Positions 16,734 to 24,939 of a stretch of 64,000 nucleotides of DNA are shown here, one piece after another. Positions within the stretch are counted from its first letter, which is position 1, and each line of letters starts with the position of its first letter. Location of the stretch: assembly GCF_017309185.1 (NCBI RefSeq), contig NZ_JAEKJZ010000001.1, positions 248,001 through 312,000 on the forward strand, written 5' to 3'. Source of the stretch: Roseibium aggregatum (GTDB lineage Bacteria > Pseudomonadota > Alphaproteobacteria > Rhizobiales > Stappiaceae). The translations under genes and the position numbers were made by a program. The notes beneath the pieces were generated by a model, which searched no databases, was not told the DNA's origin, and worked only from the letters and a program-made list of their open reading frames with translations.

Positions 16734-17528
16734 TTAGTCGTCGCGACGCTTCTTCCCGTCCAGTAGTTCCGCCTCATAGGCCTTGGCCACACGCAGGAAA
16801 CGGGCGTGGGCGTAGTTCATGGCCAGGATGAAACCCCACCAGCCGTATTTGCGGTATTTGCGGACGAAATACGCCTTGAGGAAACTTACCGGGAATTCGG
16901 TCAGGAGCCGGCTTTTGGGGAGCCTGCGGCCGCGGGCGCGCATGTCTTCGACCTGCATGCCGGAATAGCGGTTGTATTTGCCGACCTGGAAATCCAGCGA
17001 GCGGATCGAGCGGTGCGCCATGATCCCCTGAAGACCGGAGATCTTCGCCCCGGGTTCGGGCCGCACGGTGTCATGAACGATGGATTCGGAAAACCGGCCC
17101 TTGCGCCGGTCGTAGAGACGGATCTGGTGGTACCCGTAGGCCCAGGGCGCGGGAGCGTCCTCGTGGGCGTACATGTCGCGGATCATCATGCGCCAGCCGT
17201 CGGCCTCGAGGTACCTGCCGTCCGCGAAGCTCGCCTTGATTTCCGCTGCAAGCTCCGGTGTGACTTCCTCGTCCGCGTCCAGGTTGAGCAGCCAGTCGTT
17301 ACGGCACTGGTCTTCGCCGAACCGTTTCTGCGGACCATAGCCCGGCCAGTCGTTGTGAATGACCCTGGCCCCAAGGCTTTCGGCGACGGCAACGGTGTTG
17401 TCCGTCGAGCCGCTATCGATGACGACGATCTCGTCCACCCAGCCGCTTACACTCTCGATGGGCCGCGCGATCCGGTCGGCCTCGTCCCTGGCGATGATGA
17501 ATACGGAAAGAGGCAGGCGGTCTGTCAT
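16734..17528 (-). CDS. Glycosyltransferase family 2 (LPS core WaaE/KdtX-like)
   Basis: A 264-residue GT-A glycosyltransferase. The N-terminus PLSVFIIARDEADRIARPIE with EIVVIDSGSTDNTVAVAE binds the nucleotide-sugar, and WLLNLDADEEVTPELAAEIK contains the DxD metal motif. The segment KGRFSESIVHDTVRPEPGAK resembles WaaE/KdtX-type core glucosyltransferases, which add a sugar to the LPS inner core. The C-terminus has an amphipathic or hydrophobic stretch (YGWWGFILAMNYAHARFL) suited to membrane contact. It stands alone, with no other LPS gene nearby, so the acceptor is uncertain. Confidence 0.85.
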   Translation of the reverse strand: MTDRLPLSVFIIARDEADRIARPIESVSGWVDEIVVIDSGSTDNTVAVAESLGARVIHNDWPGYGPQKRFGEDQCRNDWLLNLDADEEVTPELAAEIKASFADGRYLEADGWRMMIRDMYAHEDAPAPWAYGYHQIRLYDRRKGRFSESIVHDTVRPEPGAKISGLQGIMAHRSIRSLDFQVGKYNRYSGMQVEDMRARGRRLPKSRLLTEFPVSFLKAYFVRKYRKYGWWGFILAMNYAHARFLRVAKAYEAELLDGKKRRDD

Positions 17529-17611
17529 TCTGGTTCCGGCGTTGTCTTGGGCCGGAAAAGCCCCGGCACGCCTTTATTAGCCGCGCCGGGAGGTGTTTTG
17601 AAGGGCGGAAA

Positions 17612-19246
17612 TCAGGATCTGACGCGGGCGAAAGCCGCATCCAGGCCTTCCAGAGCAATCGTTGTCCCCTCGACCTTGCCGGAGAAGCCGGGGGCGTGAA
17701 GGTCTTCCAGGTCGAGGCCTGACAGGGTGATCGTTGTCGGGGCGGTGCCGAGGTTGAACGCGCAGAGCACGGTTTCCCTGTCGTGGCTGCGGGTGAAGAC
17801 CAGGGTATCCTCCGGACCGTCCAGAAAGCTCATGTCGCCCTTCTGCAGGGAAAGCCGGGTCCGCCGCCAGGCGTAGAAGGCCCGATTGCGGTTCAGGATG
17901 GAGGTCTCGTCCTCATCCTGTTCGAACGCCGCCTTGTCGTAGTGCTCTTCGGCCACCGGAAGCCAGGGATCGGCGTCGGAAAATCCGGCATTGGCGGCGT
18001 CCTTGACCCAGGGCATGGGCGTGCGGCAGCCGTCGCGTCCCTTGTATTCCGGCCAGAAGCGGATGCCATAGGGATCCTGCAGCTTCTCAAAAGGGACATC
18101 CGCCTGGGTCAAACCCAGTTCCTCGCCCTGATAGACGCATGGCGTGCCGCGCAGCGACGCGCAGAGCGCGGCTTCCAGCGGCGCGAATTTCTTCAGATCC
18201 AGACCTTCTCCCCAGCGGCTCGCGACCCGTTTGACGTCGTGATTGGATAAAGCCCAGCTTGCCCAGCCGTTTTCGGTGCCGACATTCATTTCGTCTACGA
18301 TCCTGCGGATATAGGAAGCCGAATGTTGCGGCGTCAGAAGGTCGAAACTGTAGGCCATGTGAATGCGCTTGCCGGCTTCCGTGTAGGACGCGGTCAGCTC
18401 CACGGCCTGTCCGTCGGCGCCGATTTCCCCGACCGAGGTCGATCCCGGATAGCGGTCAAGCAGCCCGCGCAGCTTTTCCAGGAAGATGAGGTTTTCCGGC
18501 CGGGTCTTGTCGTAAAGATGATCCTGAAACCCGTAAGGATTGGTCGGATCCACCGTTGACGGCATCTCGCCCGCTCCCAGCGGCGGATTGTCCCGAAGCT
18601 GGGCGTCGTGGAAATAGAAGTTGACCGTGTCCAGACGGAAGCCGTCGACGCCACGCTTCAGCCAGAACTCCGCTGCCGAGAGCACCGCGTCCTGCACGTC
18701 CGGATTATGGAAATTCAGATCCGGCTGGCTGGTCAGGAAATTGTGCATGTAATACTGGCAGCGGCGGCTGTCCCACTCCCAGGCCGGGCCGCCGAACAGC
18801 GACAGCCAGTTGTTGGGCGGCGTTCCGTCCGGTTTCGCGTCTGCCCAGACGTACCAGTCGGACTTGGCATTGTCCTTCGACGCGCGGCTTTCCTTGAACC
18901 AGGGGTGCCGGTCCGAGGTGTGCGAGATCACCAGATCGATCATCACCTTCAACCCGCGGTCGTGAGCAGCCTCGACCATCTTGTCGAAATCGGCGAGGGT
19001 ACCGAACATCGGATCGACGTCTTCATAATCTGAGACGTCGTAACCGAAATCCTCCATCGGCGAAGTGAAGAAGGGGGAGAGCCAGATCGCGTCCACACCG
19101 AGCGACGCGATATAATCCATGCGCTCGGTCACTCCGTTGAGATCGCCGATGCCGTCGCCGTTGGTGTCGTTGAAGGAGCGCGGATAGATCTGATAGATCA
19201 CCGCGCCGCGCCACCAGTCCAGGTCCGCGATCCGATTGTCCGGCAT
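17612..19246 (-). CDS. Alpha-glucosidase, GH13 family (AglA-like)
   Basis: A 544-residue GH13 enzyme. Conserved regions appear in order: VMIDLVISHTSDRHPWF, GFRLDTVNFY (nucleophile Asp), TSVGEIG (acid/base Glu) and ALSNHDVKR (transition-state Asp). WWRGAVIYQIYPRSFNDTNG at the start matches oligo-1,6-glucosidase/AglA types that hydrolyse sucrose, maltose or trehalulose in the cytoplasm. The start at 19246 (MPDNRIADLDWW) is preferred because residues upstream are unlike the family. In rhizobia aglA lies with the aglEFGK transporter, but none is present here, so the substrate is undecided. A LacI-type operator lies 143 bases upstream. Confidence 0.88.
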   Translation of the reverse strand: MPDNRIADLDWWRGAVIYQIYPRSFNDTNGDGIGDLNGVTERMDYIASLGVDAIWLSPFFTSPMEDFGYDVSDYEDVDPMFGTLADFDKMVEAAHDRGLKVMIDLVISHTSDRHPWFKESRASKDNAKSDWYVWADAKPDGTPPNNWLSLFGGPAWEWDSRRCQYYMHNFLTSQPDLNFHNPDVQDAVLSAAEFWLKRGVDGFRLDTVNFYFHDAQLRDNPPLGAGEMPSTVDPTNPYGFQDHLYDKTRPENLIFLEKLRGLLDRYPGSTSVGEIGADGQAVELTASYTEAGKRIHMAYSFDLLTPQHSASYIRRIVDEMNVGTENGWASWALSNHDVKRVASRWGEGLDLKKFAPLEAALCASLRGTPCVYQGEELGLTQADVPFEKLQDPYGIRFWPEYKGRDGCRTPMPWVKDAANAGFSDADPWLPVAEEHYDKAAFEQDEDETSILNRNRAFYAWRRTRLSLQKGDMSFLDGPEDTLVFTRSHDRETVLCAFNLGTAPTTITLSGLDLEDLHAPGFSGKVEGTTIALEGLDAAFARVRS

Positions 19247-19844
19247 GCGGGTCTCCGTCTTGTCTCGTTCAGGCCGGTGAATCGTTTCCGGCATCTGCCG
19301 CCGAAAACGTGTCATCTGTTGTGAACGTATGAAAAGGAATTGAGCCTGGCGCGAAACATCGGGGTGTCGCGGCGAGGTCTCACGCTCGTTCAAAGCGCTT
19401 TGAATGGCTATAGCCAGCGGATTGCAAGGTCAAGAGGGCTTGTGACGTTCACCGGTGTGAAGAAAGAGAACCTGGTGGGAGACTGGCCGGTAAAAAGCAA
19501 AAGCCGACCCTGCGTGACAGGGCCGGCGGATCGATTGAAAAGTTTCGAAACACGATTTTGTCCGGAACGGCCCCTAGGTAACCGCGGAACGTGACAGGCT
19601 TGTGAACAATTTCTTAACAACGGCAGGAACCGTTGCGTTTCGCGGATGCCACTCGACTTCCCTGATTTGTGAAAATGAATAACATTATGAAAAATATAGA
19701 AAAAAATTGACATAATGACCATTAAGTCAATTTTGTCTTGCAATGCGGCAAGGAAGCTGGAACTGTCCTGCCGAGCCGGCTTCCGCGAAAGGGGATACCC
19801 GTGAAGTTTCCCTTCGCCGGAGCGCGAAATCTGGAGGAGATGTC
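19247..19844. other. Intergenic region between divergent alpha-glucosidase and thiolase genes
   Basis: This 598-base gap carries the regulatory regions of both genes. It contains the LacI-type palindrome at 19389-19404, then an AT-rich stretch (19600-19740) suited to the thiolase promoter. No small gene with a good ribosome binding site was found. Confidence 0.5.
19389..19404. promoter_or_regulatory. LacI-family operator upstream of the alpha-glucosidase
   Basis: TTCAAAGCGCTTTGAA is a perfect 16-base palindrome with the central CG expected of LacI/GalR operators and flanks like those of AglR sites. It lies 143 bases before the alpha-glucosidase start, so a sugar-responsive LacI regulator (not encoded nearby) probably represses that gene. 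Confidence 0.7.
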
Positions 19845-21011
19845 ATGACGGCAGCGATGGTGGGATGGGCGCATCTGCCCTTCGGCAAGCATTCTGAGGA
19901 AACGGTTGAAAGCATGATCGTCAAGGTGGCCACCGACGCCATCCACGATGCCGGCATCGCGCCGGAAGACGTTGACGAAATCCTCCTTGGGCATTTCAAC
20001 GCGGGCTTCTCCGCCCAGGACTTCACCGCCTCGCTCGTGCTGCAGGCCGATCCGGCCTTGCGTTTCAAACCGGCCACGCGTGTCGAAAACGCCTGCGCGA
20101 CCGGCTCCGCCGCCGTGCACCAGGGCGTGCGTGCCATCGCCTCGGGCGACGCCCGCTTCGTTCTGGTCGTTGGCGTCGAGCAGATGACCACGACGCCTGG
20201 ACCGGAGATCGGCAAGAACCTTCTCAAAGCCTCCTATCTGAAGGAAGAGGGCGACATCCCTGCGGGTTTCGCCGGGGTCTTCGGCAAGATCGCGGATGCC
20301 TATTTCCAGAAGTTCGGCGACCAGTCCGACGCGCTGGCGAAAATCGCGGCCAAGAACCACAGGAACGGCGTCGGCAATCCCTTTGCCCAGATGCGCAAGG
20401 ATCTCGGTTTCGACTTCTGTCGGGCGGAAAGTGAAAAGAATCCGTTCGTCGCCGGACCGCTGAAACGCACCGATTGCTCGCTCGTCTCCGACGGCGCGGC
20501 CGCCCTGGTGCTGACCGATCCGGCAACCGCGCTCGGCATGAAAAAGGCCGTCGCCTTCCGCGCCATGGCCCATGTCCAGGACTTCCTGCCCATGTCCAAG
20601 CGCGACATCCTCAAATTCGAAGGCTGCTCGAAAGCCTGGGGAGAGGCGCTGGGCGACGCCAATCTGGCGCTGGACGATCTCTCCTTCGTCGAAACCCACG
20701 ACTGTTTCACCATCGCCGAACTGATCGAATACGAGGCGATGGGCCTGACGCCGGAGGGCGAAGGCGCCAGAGCCGCGCTTGAGGGCTGGACGGAAATGGA
20801 CGGCAAGCTGCCGGTCAACCCGTCGGGTGGGCTGAAGGCCAAGGGGCACCCGATCGGGGCGACAGGCGTCTCCATGCACGTCCTGACCGCCATGCAGCTC
20901 ACCGGCGCGGCCGGCGACATTCAGGTGAAGAACGCCGAACTCGGCGGCATCTTCAACATGGGCGGCGCGGCGGTCGCCAATTACGTGTCCGTGCTGCAAT
21001 CCATGAAATAA
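19845..21011 (+). CDS. Thiolase, SCP2/acetyl-CoA acetyltransferase type
   Basis: A 388-residue thiolase. The nucleophile Cys84 is in VENACATGSAAVHQG, and the C-terminal NPSGGLKAKGHPIGATGVSM carries the catalytic His. The segment FVETHDCFTIAELIEYEAMG is typical of the SCP-x/SCP2 thiolase branch, where it replaces the usual loop of biosynthetic thiolases. It would cleave or form 3-ketoacyl-CoA in fatty-acid or branched-chain metabolism. The start at 19845 follows GGAGGAG and gives the family N-terminus; an upstream in-frame start adds 34 unlike residues. The gene stands alone, so its physiological substrate is not clear. Confidence 0.88.
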   Translation: MTAAMVGWAHLPFGKHSEETVESMIVKVATDAIHDAGIAPEDVDEILLGHFNAGFSAQDFTASLVLQADPALRFKPATRVENACATGSAAVHQGVRAIASGDARFVLVVGVEQMTTTPGPEIGKNLLKASYLKEEGDIPAGFAGVFGKIADAYFQKFGDQSDALAKIAAKNHRNGVGNPFAQMRKDLGFDFCRAESEKNPFVAGPLKRTDCSLVSDGAAALVLTDPATALGMKKAVAFRAMAHVQDFLPMSKRDILKFEGCSKAWGEALGDANLALDDLSFVETHDCFTIAELIEYEAMGLTPEGEGARAALEGWTEMDGKLPVNPSGGLKAKGHPIGATGVSMHVLTAMQLTGAAGDIQVKNAELGGIFNMGGAAVANYVSVLQSMK

Positions 21012-21041
21012 CCGCAGTCGATCAGAACTGGATTGGTTTGA

Positions 21042-21066
21042 AAGCCGGCGGCTACCGCCGGCTTTT
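21042..21066 (+). terminator. Intrinsic terminator after the thiolase gene
   Basis: AAAGCCGGCGG and CCGCCGGCTTTT form an 11-base stem around CTA, 30 bases after the thiolase stop codon, with a short T run. Confidence 0.8.
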
Positions 21067-21116
21067 CTGCAAGGTGACAGATGTGTCTCGGCCCGAGGAT
21101 CTGATCAGGGGTCCCG

Positions 21117-22202
21117 TCAATCCGCTGCTGTGGCCGCCGCCGCGTTGAAAGCGGCATCCGTCAGCTCCGGCGGCGATACGGGCGCGCCGCCGCCTTCGCC
21201 GATGTAGGTATCGGAAACGCCATAGACGAAGAGCCCGCCGGCATTGCGATTGACGACAGCCACACGCTCGATCAGCTCATGGTCGCCGTCCTGACAGGCG
21301 CAGCGGCTGGTGAAAACCGCCTTGCCGCCCACGGTAACGCGCTCGGTGCTTGAGGAGAAGCTGCCGTTGCCGCAGGTCTTCTGGCTGTCGGCGACGATCA
21401 GCGACATCAGTTCGTTCTCGTTCGTGTAGCTGCCGGGCGCAAAGATATGGGCGACAAGCTTGCGTGAATCGTCACCGGCGACCGCGTGAAGGCCCTTGTA
21501 GTTTTCCTCGCGCTGGCCCTCCGGGATGAGCTTCAGCCCCGAAAGCCCCGCGCTGCCCATCAGATTGAAGAGCGCCTGCGTCGCTTCGACCGCAAGCTGC
21601 GGATCGGGTGCGGCAGGGGTTGTCGGCTGCACCGGCTGGGTCTGTCCCAAACCGCCGGAGGCACCGGAAGAAGCGGCGCTGCCCATGCCCGGTGCCGCGC
21701 CGTAGCGCGCCGAGTTCCTGTCCACGCAGCGCGCCAGGCGCGCCATCAGTTTCGAGGTGCCGGTCAGCCGGAACTGGTAGTTGTTGGTGCCGTCATAGAC
21801 ATAGAGCGTGCGGCCGCGACGAAAGCGCTTGATGATATAGCCGTTGGGAGGCATCTGCATGCGGGCGAGATTTACCGCCGCGGCCTTCGCCGTGCCTTGC
21901 TGCCAGGCGCCCCCGTCGATCCGGTATTGCAGCCGGATATCGTCGCCGACCTTCATGTTCCAGTTTGGAGCCGAGAAGCCGATGGCCCAGTTGTAGGTGG
22001 TATCGACCTGGACAAGCAGCGTGATGCCGCTGCGATATTGAGCCGAGGCGACGCAGTTGCTGAACCGTCCGGTCGTATCGTCCGTGTAGGCGCTGCCTTT
22101 CCAGCCCCCGAGACGAAACGTTTCGACGACTGCCGCGCGGCCGCTTCCCGCAGCCAAGACAAAAAACAGACCGGCCAAAACCAGCGAACGATAAAAACCC
22201 AT
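21117..22202 (-). CDS. Secreted protein of unknown function
   Basis: A 361-residue protein with a clear signal peptide (SLVLAGLFFVLAAGSGRA). The mature N-terminal half (about 25-165) is a beta-rich domain with a cysteine pair (RFSNCVASAQYRSGI and LMARLARCVDRN) and GTNNYQFRLTG. A serine/glycine/proline-rich linker (about 168-200) then leads to a second domain (about 205-360) with three cysteines (QKTCGNG, SRCACQDG). No family was recognised with confidence. It may be a periplasmic or surface protein. The same-strand neighbour (IalB-like) is upstream by 124 bases, so the two might be co-expressed. No promoter evidence decides this. Confidence 0.7.
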   Translation of the reverse strand: MGFYRSLVLAGLFFVLAAGSGRAAVVETFRLGGWKGSAYTDDTTGRFSNCVASAQYRSGITLLVQVDTTYNWAIGFSAPNWNMKVGDDIRLQYRIDGGAWQQGTAKAAAVNLARMQMPPNGYIIKRFRRGRTLYVYDGTNNYQFRLTGTSKLMARLARCVDRNSARYGAAPGMGSAASSGASGGLGQTQPVQPTTPAAPDPQLAVEATQALFNLMGSAGLSGLKLIPEGQREENYKGLHAVAGDDSRKLVAHIFAPGSYTNENELMSLIVADSQKTCGNGSFSSSTERVTVGGKAVFTSRCACQDGDHELIERVAVVNRNAGGLFVYGVSDTYIGEGGGAPVSPPELTDAAFNAAAATAAD

Positions 22203-22326
22203 CAGCGACCCCCTGACGCCCGTTTCCCATGCCTTGCGGCATGGGCCGGAAAGCTATGCGAATAAGTTTAAGGCTTCAAGAATGGCTGCCGGTTCAGCCG
22301 GTCCGTTTCGTTTCGGGACGTTGCCG

Positions 22327-22827
22327 CTATTGAATGGCGGTCATTGCGCGGCTGAACCCGGTAAGCGGAACCTCGATCATCTGTCTCTTGTCCGCCACCG
22401 GCGCGAAATCGATCTGCAACTGGGCACCGGCCTTCATGGCATCGATCATCGCTGTGGTTGCCCTTGCGGACAAAAAGCAGCCGCGCGCGTCGCATGTGCC
22501 GACTTCCAGCTCGCTCATCGGCGTGCCGTCCACGGCAAGCTTGATCTTGCCAGGCAGGAAAAAGCCGAGTGGCGCCTGCATCTGCAGGATCGGATCGGCG
22601 TTTTTCGACGGATAGATGATGTCGACCTTGAAGACGATCTGCCCGCTATCCTTCACCCGGACACTTTGCGAAGCCTCGCAGGTGAGCGTTTCGGGCGCAC
22701 GGGACGGACCGGCGCAGCGGGTCTGCCAGAGATCGTCCGGATTGGGCGACTGCGCCAACGCGGGCGGCGAAAGGAGAGCGAGACTGAAGGCGGCGGCCGG
22801 GACGAGCAGGCGGTAAAATGAAAGCAT
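22327..22827 (-). CDS. Invasion-associated locus B (IalB) family protein
   Basis: A 166-residue exported protein: signal peptide through LLSPPALAQ, then DLWQTRCAGPSRAPETLTCE with the first cysteine pair, and VGTCDARGCFLSARAT with the second, in the spacing of the IalB family. The family was named for Bartonella invasion. Free-living Hyphomicrobiales carry several copies, and the molecular role is unsettled. No ialA (NUDIX hydrolase) neighbour is present, so the name should not imply virulence here. Confidence 0.85.
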   Translation of the reverse strand: MLSFYRLLVPAAAFSLALLSPPALAQSPNPDDLWQTRCAGPSRAPETLTCEASQSVRVKDSGQIVFKVDIIYPSKNADPILQMQAPLGFFLPGKIKLAVDGTPMSELEVGTCDARGCFLSARATTAMIDAMKAGAQLQIDFAPVADKRQMIEVPLTGFSRAMTAIQ

Positions 22828-23092
22828 GGTCTTTCTTCAAATTGTGTAGGGCGCGTCCGGCGACAGTCATAACCGGGTAGGTCGGTTTCGTCACCTCTAA
22901 ACAAACGTCTTTTCGACGCTTTTTCGCCTGGCTTCCGGGAAAACGGCCGGTTCAGGAACGGGTGTCGGTCAAATCCGGCAATCGGAAAAAACTATTCCGC
23001 TTGGCCGCCAAGCTTTGAAATCCGGTGCCCGGCGCTGTGAGCGCCTGCAGCATACATTTAAGCCATCGTGTCGGGATTGGAGAACCTTCGAG

Positions 23093-24556
23093 ATGGCAAG
23101 AGGCCGAGAACACCTCGCGACAACTTTGAAAAAGCCGGAAGACCGGCTCGATGTGTTCCCCACCTTCATGAAGGTGGCCGGCAAGCGCGTCATCGTCGTC
23201 GGTCACGGTGCCGAGGCAGCCGCCAAGGTCCGGCTGCTTGGCGAAACCAATGCGCGGATCGTCGTCGTCTCGAAATCCGTCGAGCCGGATCTGAAAGACG
23301 CGATCGATCTCTTTCAGGCCGAGCATCTCGCCGAGGAGTTTCGGCCCGGCCACCTGAACGGTGCCGCACTGGTGTTTTCGGCGCGTGAGGACTGGGACCT
23401 CGACACGGCTGTGGTCGGGGCTGCCCGGATCATGGGCGTTCCCGTCAATGCCGTCGACAAGCCGGAGCTGTGCGATTTCTACACCGGAGCGCTCGTCAAT
23501 CGCGCGCCGATTGCGGTCGCGATAACCTCTACCGGCGTCGGGCCGGTGCTCTCCCGTCACATCCGTGCCCGCATCGAGGCCATGCTGCCGCGTGCCACCG
23601 GCGAACTCGCGCGGCTCGGGGAAAGCTTCCGCGATGCCGCCACGCGGATGATCGGGGACGGGGCTCTGCGCCGGGCCTTCTGGGCACGGTTTTTCTCCGG
23701 CGCCGTCGCGGCAAACCTCTACGCCGGCCGGCGCGATGCCGCCCGATCCGAGGCGCAGCGGCTCCTGAACGGCATGGCGGAGGAAGCCGGTTTCGTCTGG
23801 CTGGTCGGCGCCGGGCCGGGGGCGGAGGATCTTCTGACACTCAGGGCACAGCGCCTTTTGCAGGAGGCGGATGTGATCGTTCACGACGCCCTCGTGCCGG
23901 CGCCGGTCGTTGCCATGGGCCGCCGGGATGCGGAGCGCATTTCCGTCGGCAAGCGCAAGGGCGCGCATTCCGTCCCGCAATCGGAAATTTGCGAGCTGCT
24001 GAGCGATCTCGGCCGGAAGGGCCTGAAAGTGGTCCGGCTCAAGGCGGGCGACCCGATGATTTTCGGACGCGCGGCGGAGGAAATGGAAGCGCTCCGCAAA
24101 GCCGGTGTTGGCTTCGAGATTGTTCCGGGCGTGACGGCGGCCTTCGCGGCGGCGGCATCCGCGCAAATCCCGCTCACGCTGCGCGGGGTCGCCTCGAACC
24201 TGGTTTTCGCGACCGGTCACAACGCCAGGTCGGAGACCCTGCCGGACTGGGCAGACCTTGCGCTGAAAGGTGCGACGGTCGCCGTCTATATGGGTCGCAC
24301 CGTTGCCGCGGCGGTTGCCGAACGGCTGATGCAGGCCGGTCTTGGTGCCGGTACGCCGGTCGCGGTTATCGAAAACGCCGCGCATGCGGACGAACGTCAA
24401 TTTGCCGGGTCGCTCTCCGATCTCGCCATCCTGTCGGATCGCGAGGAAATCGACGGACCGGTGCTGATCGTGATCGGTGAGGCCGTCGGCCATGCCGCCC
24501 TGGACAAGGCCGAGCCGCTGGCGCCGAAAAGGGCGCTGCGGATCGCGGCCGCCTGA
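23093..24556 (+). CDS. cysG: Siroheme synthase (uroporphyrinogen methyltransferase / dehydrogenase-ferrochelatase)
   Basis: A 487-residue two-domain enzyme. Residues 22-230 match the Met8p-like dehydrogenase/ferrochelatase (KVAGKRVIVVGHGAEAAAKV; YTGALVNRAPIAVAITSTGV). Residues 240-480 match the SAM-dependent methyltransferase, including GFVWLVGAGPGAEDLLTLRA, VRLKAGDPMIFGRAAEEMEA and the GVTAAFAAAASAQIPLT loop. It makes siroheme for the sulfite reductase encoded two genes on. The start at 23093 follows GGAGAACC and fits family length; the longer in-frame form lacks similarity. First gene of the cys block. Confidence 0.93.
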   Translation: MARGREHLATTLKKPEDRLDVFPTFMKVAGKRVIVVGHGAEAAAKVRLLGETNARIVVVSKSVEPDLKDAIDLFQAEHLAEEFRPGHLNGAALVFSAREDWDLDTAVVGAARIMGVPVNAVDKPELCDFYTGALVNRAPIAVAITSTGVGPVLSRHIRARIEAMLPRATGELARLGESFRDAATRMIGDGALRRAFWARFFSGAVAANLYAGRRDAARSEAQRLLNGMAEEAGFVWLVGAGPGAEDLLTLRAQRLLQEADVIVHDALVPAPVVAMGRRDAERISVGKRKGAHSVPQSEICELLSDLGRKGLKVVRLKAGDPMIFGRAAEEMEALRKAGVGFEIVPGVTAAFAAAASAQIPLTLRGVASNLVFATGHNARSETLPDWADLALKGATVAVYMGRTVAAAVAERLMQAGLGAGTPVAVIENAAHADERQFAGSLSDLAILSDREEIDGPVLIVIGEAVGHAALDKAEPLAPKRALRIAAA

Positions 24557-24576
24557 TTTTGAGGAAAGTGGACGCA

Positions 24577-24876
24577 ATGAAAGTGATCACCGCCAACCGT
24601 CTGTTGAACGGCGATGTCGTGTGGCTCGGAGACAACGGGTCCTGGGTCGAACGGATTACCCTCGCCAGGGTATTCGAAGGCAAGGAAGCCGTCGCGGAAG
24701 GCCTGGCTGAGGGTGCCGAGGCGGAAAGGAACCAGGAAGTCGTCAGCGTCTATGAGATGGACGTCACGGTCGAGGACGGCATCGTCTCGCCGGTGCGTCT
24801 GCGCGAAAGGATCCGGGCAACCGGGCCGACCACCCACCCGCAATTCGGCAAACAGGCTCAGGCCGTCTCGGCCTGA
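24577..24876 (+). CDS. DUF2849 protein
   Basis: A 99-residue protein beginning MKVITANRLLNGDVVWLGDN, followed by YEMDVTVEDGIVSPVRLRER, matching DUF2849, which in alphaproteobacteria sits almost only between cysG and cysI. Its job is unknown; a role in sulfite reductase assembly or electron supply is a fair guess from context. The ATG at 24577 follows GAGGAAAG. An upstream in-frame GTG at 24568 would add only three residues. Confidence 0.85.
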   Translation: MKVITANRLLNGDVVWLGDNGSWVERITLARVFEGKEAVAEGLAEGAEAERNQEVVSVYEMDVTVEDGIVSPVRLRERIRATGPTTHPQFGKQAQAVSA

Positions 24877-24939
24877 GAGCACAACAGGACATGGCGGGCA
24901 GCGCCGGAAACGGCCGCGCCCTGAATGGAGAGGTCAAAG

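Noticed and set aside
22952..24577. Minus-strand frame of 541 codons opposite cysG
   Set aside because: Shadow of cysG with no domain and no ribosome binding site of note.
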